From Gemmatimonadota bacterium (GTDB lineage Bacteria > GCA-2686955): a stretch of 10,587 nt of DNA. Location of the stretch: contig NYZA01000112.1 of the NCBI GenBank assembly GCA_002686955.1, forward strand, positions 1 through 10,587, written 5' to 3'. This document shows, piece after piece, positions 6,547-10,587 of the stretch (its first letter is position 1; each line of letters starts with the position of its first letter). A model generated the notes under the pieces. That model ran no database searches and had not been told where the DNA came from. It was given only the letters and a program-made list of their open reading frames with translations. Both the position numbers and the translations under genes were made by a program.

Positions 6547-8361
6547 ATGCCCGATCTTCCGCCGGGGGACCTCCGGAGCTTCTTGAATCTGCTGGCCCGC
6601 GAGGGGGAGCTCTGCGTCGTGGAGACGCCGGTTGATCCCTACCTCGAGATCGCCGAAATCCACCGCAGGGTGATCGCGGCGGGCGGTCCGACCCTGGCCT
6701 TCGTGAAGCCGAAGAGATCGGATCTCACCGTCGTCACCAACCTCTTCGGCACCAAGCGGAGGATCGAGCTCGCTTTCGGAAACCGGCCGGCGTGCTTCGT
6801 CCGCGACGCAGCGCGCATGGTGCGCGAGGCGATCCCTCCGACGCTGGAGAGTCTCGCCCCCTTCCGCGGCATGGTTCGAGACGCGCTCAATATCGGCGTT
6901 CGGCGCGGTCTGAGGGGACCGGTCACCGAAACGATCGAGCGCCCTCCAAGACTCGGACGCCTGCCCTTCCTCACCTCTTGGATCGGCGACGGCGGCCCCT
7001 TCGCCACGCTTCCCCTGGTCTACACCGAGCATCCCGAGGGCGGCGACCACAACCTCGGCATCTACCGAATCCAGCGCTTCGACGACGAGACGGTGGGGGT
7101 GCATTGGCAGATCGCCAAGGGGGGCGGATATCACCACGCCGCCGCCGAGGAGCGCGGAATGAGCCTTCCCTTGGTCGTGAACCTCGGTGGCCCACCCGCG
7201 CTCACCCTGGCGGCCGTGGCACCGCTTCCGGAAAACGTCGGCGAGCTCCTGCTCGCATCGCTCGTCTTGGGATCGAAGGTCGCCCTCTCGGAGAGCCCCG
7301 CCGGTCCTCTTCCGCTGCTCGCCGATGCCGAAATCGCTCTGATCGGCCGGGCCCCCGCCGGCGAACGGCGCATCGAGGGCCCCTTCGGCGACCATTACGG
7401 CTACTACTCTCTCGCACACCCTTTCCCATACGCACGAATCGACGCCCTCTGCCGCCGCGAGGACGCGATCTTCCCCGCGACCGTGGTGGGCAAACCACGG
7501 CAAGAGGACTTCTATCTCGGCGACCACCTGCAAGAGCTCTTGAGCCCCCTTTTTCCACTGGTCATGCCGGGAGTGATCGACCTGTGGAGCTACGGCGAGA
7601 CCGGCTACCACTCCCTCTCGGCGGCTGTCGTTCGGGAGCGATACCGTCGCGAGGCTATGGTGTCGGCCTTCCGCATTCTAGGCGAAGGACAGCTCTCGCT
7701 CACCAAGTTCCTGCTCATCACAGACAAGCAACAAGATTTGAAGGACTTCCGATCGCTGCTCGAGCACATTCTGGAGCGTGTTCGTTGGGAGACCGATCTT
7801 TTTGTGTTTCCGAATCTGTCGCTCGATACCCTCGACTATTCAGGCCCGCGTCTGAACGAGGGTAGCAAGGGAGTGTTGTTGGGACTGGGGGACGCCATTC
7901 GGCGGCTGCCCGAGGAGCTCGTCGCCACGCTGCCGGCGGGTGCCCGCGACGCGCGGCTCTTCTGCCGGGGCTGCCTCGTCATCGACGGCCCGTCGAAAAA
8001 GGACGAACCAGATTATGCGCGTCGCGCAGCTCGGCACCCCGACTTCGAGGACTGGCCCCTGATCGTGGTAGCCGATCGCGCCGGCCAAGCCGCGGCGAGT
8101 GTCACGAACTTCCTTTGGACAACTTTCACCCGCTTCGACCCGGCATCCGATATCGTGGCCGCCGAAGAGCGTGTCGTAGAAAACGCAATCGTGCGCAGTG
8201 GCCCGATCGCGATCGACGCACGCCTGAAGCCCGACTTCCCCGATGAGCTTTTCTGCGATGGAGACACCGCCCGGATGGTAACGGCGCGGTGGAAGGAGTA
8301 CTTCCCTGGGGGAATGGAGATGGGGTCGAGCGATTGGGCTGATTTGGAGCCTTCTCGATAG
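6547..8361 (+). CDS. UbiD-family prenyl-FMN-dependent decarboxylase
   Basis: Cytoplasmic 604-residue enzyme that reversibly decarboxylates aromatic or alpha,beta-unsaturated acids using prenylated FMN made by a UbiX partner (no ubiX in the window). DHNLGIYRIQ at 167-176 gives Asn169 and Arg174, and IEGPFGDHYGYY at 276-287 gives Glu277 and Asp282; these fit the Glu-Arg-Glu/Asp catalytic set of the family. About 100 residues longer than E. coli UbiD, matching the long form often annotated for menaquinone-type synthesis in other phyla. The extra length lies mainly after residue 460 (LFCRGCLVIDGPSKKDEPDY and on). The true substrate is open: quinone precursor or another aryl acid. ATG 6547 lies 4 bp after the YihY stop; 42 upstream codons in this frame overlap YihY and look non-coding. 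A weak hairpin (8369-8381) without T-run follows. Confidence 0.9.
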   Translation: MPDLPPGDLRSFLNLLAREGELCVVETPVDPYLEIAEIHRRVIAAGGPTLAFVKPKRSDLTVVTNLFGTKRRIELAFGNRPACFVRDAARMVREAIPPTLESLAPFRGMVRDALNIGVRRGLRGPVTETIERPPRLGRLPFLTSWIGDGGPFATLPLVYTEHPEGGDHNLGIYRIQRFDDETVGVHWQIAKGGGYHHAAAEERGMSLPLVVNLGGPPALTLAAVAPLPENVGELLLASLVLGSKVALSESPAGPLPLLADAEIALIGRAPAGERRIEGPFGDHYGYYSLAHPFPYARIDALCRREDAIFPATVVGKPRQEDFYLGDHLQELLSPLFPLVMPGVIDLWSYGETGYHSLSAAVVRERYRREAMVSAFRILGEGQLSLTKFLLITDKQQDLKDFRSLLEHILERVRWETDLFVFPNLSLDTLDYSGPRLNEGSKGVLLGLGDAIRRLPEELVATLPAGARDARLFCRGCLVIDGPSKKDEPDYARRAARHPDFEDWPLIVVADRAGQAAASVTNFLWTTFTRFDPASDIVAAEERVVENAIVRSGPIAIDARLKPDFPDELFCDGDTARMVTARWKEYFPGGMEMGSSDWADLEPSR

Positions 8362-8444
8362 GCGTGAGGCGGCTCTGCCGCTCGATCTCGGATCTGTTGA
8401 CAGCTGGACACACGATTCGAACGCCCTTCCCACGGCGGCGGGGC

Positions 8445-8450
8445 TACAAT
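8445..8450 (+). promoter_or_regulatory. Candidate -10 box for the beta-propeller gene
   Basis: TACAAT matches TATAAT at five of six and lies in the 156-bp gap after the UbiD gene, 68 bp before the ATG. No good -35 box sits at the right distance. A perfect TTGACA occurs at 8397-8402 but is 42 bp away. Confidence 0.3.
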
Positions 8451-8504
8451 TGAAGTGTCCCTCGTGGCGGGAGCGACGGCGATTCGCGAGGACACGGAAG
8501 AGCC

Positions 8505-8509
8505 GGAGG
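8505..8509 (+). promoter_or_regulatory. Shine-Dalgarno of the beta-propeller gene
   Basis: GGAGG lies 8 nt before ATG 8518. It is the strongest ribosome site in the window and fixes this start over the in-frame GTG at 8455. Confidence 0.75.
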
Positions 8510-8517
8510 ATAGGAAC

Positions 8518-9868
8518 ATGAACGATCCGAAGCGAACCGGACGGACGGCAGTGTTACGGGTGTGGGGACCAGCGCTCTGCCTTGCGGGTAGTTCCCCCGC
8601 CGTAGCGTTCACCCTGGAAGCAACGCGAGCAGCGGACATCGTGGGTGTGGGGAGCGAAGTGATCGTGCTCGGAGCCGATGCCCGGGGCCGACCGGTCGAG
8701 CGGGGCGACACGAGCTGCGCGGTGGTCTGCGGGCGTTCGCTCACGACGACGGACTCGCTTTGCTGGCCACGGAGCAAGGCGACACGGTCGTGGTGGTGGA
8801 TGTCTCCGCGCCGCTTGAGCCGGAGCCTCTGGCGGCCTACGCTCCGGTCCTCGAGAGAGACCGGGTGGTGGACGTGGCGATCGACGAAACGCTCGGGATC
8901 GTGCTCACGATGCGGGGGCGCCTGGAGCTGCTCGATCTAACCCTTCCCAGCCTGCCGGGCCTGCTCGGGCGCTGGGAGACCGGCTGGGACTCGGGCGTCT
9001 CCGTCGTGGCGGGGGAGGAAGGCGCCATCTACCTCGGGACCGTGGACTCTACGGGAAACAAGTACTGGGGACGCCACGCGCTCCAGGTCGTCGACGCCTC
9101 CGACCCTCTGGCACCGATCCTGGTCTCGACCCACGACCTTGGCGATGCCCGACTCGATTCAGAGAAGCGTCACGAACTCGTTCTGAGGGACCGTACGCTC
9201 GTCATGCCCTACGCCCGAGGGCTCACCGCGTGGGACCTGACGGACCCTCTGCGCCCCAAGCACCGCTGGACCAGAAGCTCCCTCTTCGTGGACCAGCTCG
9301 CGCTGGCTGCCACCGACTCCTTTGCCGTGATGCTCGGGCGCGACAGCTGGGAGGACTCGACGCGGGTTTCCACGTGGCACCTGAGCGACGGGCGGGAGCT
9401 TCCCACCGTCGCGCTGGCTCGCGAGGAGTTCGACGGAGATCTGGCGGCCGCCGGCGATCATGTCGCCGCCTTGGAGGAGGGCGAGCCGATGGCGGGGTCC
9501 ACATGCTCCGAGTACACGAGGACGGATCGATCGAGTGGGAGGACGGGATCTCGGACTGTCGGGACAGAAAATTCGTCGCCGTCGCGCGCCGGGACGGCGG
9601 TCCCGTCTACACGGCGGTGCGATACAGCGTATTCGATACCAACTTCAATGAACGCTCCTACCAAGACGGGTGGTCGGGCCGACGGCTCTACGTGGGGTCT
9701 CTCATGTCGCTGGGGCGGATCAGCAACGACCTGTGGTGGCGCGCCCCCGACTTCTTCGCCCTCGGAGACGCGCTCGTCAGCACCGGCATCGACGACACAT
9801 TGCGCGTGAGCGCTCCTCTCCTTCCGCTGCCGCCGAGGTCGCTGGGGCGTTGGTACGAGACCCCGTGA
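8518..9868 (+). pseudogene. Secreted LVIVD-type beta-propeller gene with two apparent frameshifts
   Basis: Coding sense moves through three frames. From ATG 8518 a signal peptide (cleavage after SPAVA) leads into FTLEATRAADIVGVGSEVIV. Near 8684-8706 sense passes to a second frame carrying blade-like repeats such as VVVVDVSAPLEPEPLAAY, LQVVDASDPLAPILVST and LTAWDLTDPLRPKHRW, typical of LVIVD/beta-propeller proteins. Near 9494-9497 it passes to a third frame (VHMLRVHEDGSIEWEDG to LGRWYETP) ending at TGA 9866-9868. Adding one G to GGGG at 9494-9497, and one G to GGGG at 8702-8705 or 8684-8687, would join everything into one secreted protein of about 450 residues. Both events therefore look like loss of a G in a four-G run: sequencing error, true mutation, or slippage control. 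Strong start signals argue that the gene is or was recently functional. Propellers of this type bind ligands or partners; function unknown. Confidence 0.72.
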
Positions 9869-9960
9869 TCGCATCCACGCGCACATCTCCATCGAGAATC
9901 GGAGGATCGCGCCGACGGTGGGCGGGACGGACGATCGGTTACGATTGGCGCACTCAGCCG

Positions 9961-9976
9961 GGAGCCTGTCGGCTCC
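9961..9976 (+). other. Small hairpin in the leader of the AMP-binding gene
   Basis: GGAGCC pairs perfectly with GGCTCC over a TGTC loop, about 50 bp before the proposed TTG start. No T-run follows, so it is not a convincing terminator for the propeller gene. The remainder of 9869-10024 shows no gene. Confidence 0.35.
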
Positions 9977-10024
9977 GCGAGCAATGGCCCCAATTGCCGG
10001 ACCACTCCACCGTCGAGAGGACCC

Positions 10025-10587
10025 TTGGATCTCATCCTGGACTCCACCATCGCGGCGCCGAGCGCTCCGCCGCGCTTCGCAACGATCAGTGAGCTGCTCG
10101 ACACCCCCGAGCCCGAGGAGATCGCGACCCGGCCGCTGCTCAGCGGCGAGATCGACGACCTGGACCGATCTTTCGATCTACCGGCCCTGCGAGCCATCGC
10201 GGGGCGGACGCGGGTTTGGCTAGCCGAGCACCACCTGGGCCCCGGCGATACCGTTGCCCTCTTGCGCCTACCCGACGCGTCGGAGCTTCCTCTGGCGGCC
10301 CTGCTGCTCGGCCTGCTCGCTTGCGGCGTCCGGGTGCTGCTGACCACCGGCTTCGAGATCCCCGACCTCGAGCGACTCCTGCGTCTGGCTCGGGTCCGCC
10401 GCGTTCTGATCGCCCCTTGCAGCCGCCCCTCCGAGCAGCAGCGCCGAGCCCGCTCCGCTCTGGCTCGCCTCTGCGCCGCCATCGACACTCCGCTGAGCGC
10501 GCCTGCCTCGGAGCTGCTGGACGGCGACGAGGCCGGTCAAGCCGCACCCGGCGCCCGCGCACCGTCCCCCTCCGCCCTTCTCTTCAC
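10025..10587 (+). CDS. Adenylate-forming (AMP-binding) enzyme, N-terminal part (3' partial)
   Basis: An open frame of 187 codons runs off the window without a stop. Residues about 55-106 (LRAIAGRTRVWLAEHHLGPGD, then TVALLRLPDASELPLAALLL and ACGVRVLL) match the N-terminal pattern of acyl-CoA synthetases, NRPS adenylation domains and related ligases, which activate a carboxylate with ATP to an acyl-AMP. The final residues SALLFT are where the family's Thr/Ser/Gly-rich ATP loop begins, so the diagnostic motif lies just outside. The start is TTG 10025 with GAGAGG at 10015-10020; no ATG or GTG is available early in this frame and the frame is open back to the TGA at 9866-9868, so an upstream non-ATG start is possible. 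Substrate and subfamily cannot be told. Ala, Leu and Arg content is high, as in neighbouring genes. Confidence 0.7.
   Translation, partial: MDLILDSTIAAPSAPPRFATISELLDTPEPEEIATRPLLSGEIDDLDRSFDLPALRAIAGRTRVWLAEHHLGPGDTVALLRLPDASELPLAALLLGLLACGVRVLLTTGFEIPDLERLLRLARVRRVLIAPCSRPSEQQRRARSALARLCAAIDTPLSAPASELLDGDEAGQAAPGARAPSPSALLF

Noticed and set aside
6100-7611. 503-codon open frame on the minus strand
   Set aside because: It lies antisense to the YihY and UbiD genes, has no recognisable domain, and becomes Arg/Pro/Ala-rich, as expected of a GC-rich shadow frame.
8397-8402. Perfect TTGACA as a -35 box
   Set aside because: No -10 hexamer lies 16-18 bp downstream; the only good one (8445-8450) is 42 bp away.

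Overview
This is a GC-rich bacterial window (about 60 % G+C by eye) with no rRNA, tRNA, CRISPR, integrase or transposase that I can see. Two proteins have Sec-type signal peptides, one has a lipobox, and there is a membrane-bound cytochrome c and a Sco-type copper chaperone. The extracellular multidomain protein is of the CotH / malectin / lamin-tail kind. Together these suggest a respiring, probably uncultured Gram-negative lineage. I cannot assign a phylum from the sequence alone.

Layout. (1) 1-222, plus: the end of a protein made of near-identical decapeptides, cut by the window edge. (2) 223-411: a convergent gap with two strong hairpins. (3) 412-3528, minus: a secreted 1038-residue protein with malectin-like, FN3, CotH-kinase and two lamin-tail domains. 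(4) 3529-3683: a divergent promoter region dominated by a large nested inverted repeat. (5) 3684-4328, plus: a Sco1/SenC copper chaperone, overlapping tail-to-tail with (6) 4253-5155, minus: a di-haem cytochrome c lipoprotein. (7) 5187-6542 and 6547-8361, plus: a YihY-family membrane protein and a UbiD-family decarboxylase, 4 bp apart, probably one operon. (8) 8518-9868, plus: a secreted LVIVD-type beta-propeller gene read in three successive frames. (9) 10025-10587, plus: the start of an adenylate-forming (AMP-binding) enzyme, cut by the window end.

How the genes may work together. Sco1 and the di-haem cytochrome fit a respiratory module: copper delivery to an oxidase or similar enzyme, and electron transfer in the periplasm. 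The UbiD enzyme could serve quinone synthesis, which would fit the same theme, but UbiD enzymes also act on many other aromatic acids. The CotH protein and the beta-propeller are exported and appear independent of the respiratory genes. I see no defence system or other clearly new multi-gene system. The most unusual items are the decapeptide repeat tract, the 87-bp nested palindrome before sco1, the two G-tract frameshifts in the propeller gene, and the 76-bp antisense overlap between the Sco1 and cytochrome genes.
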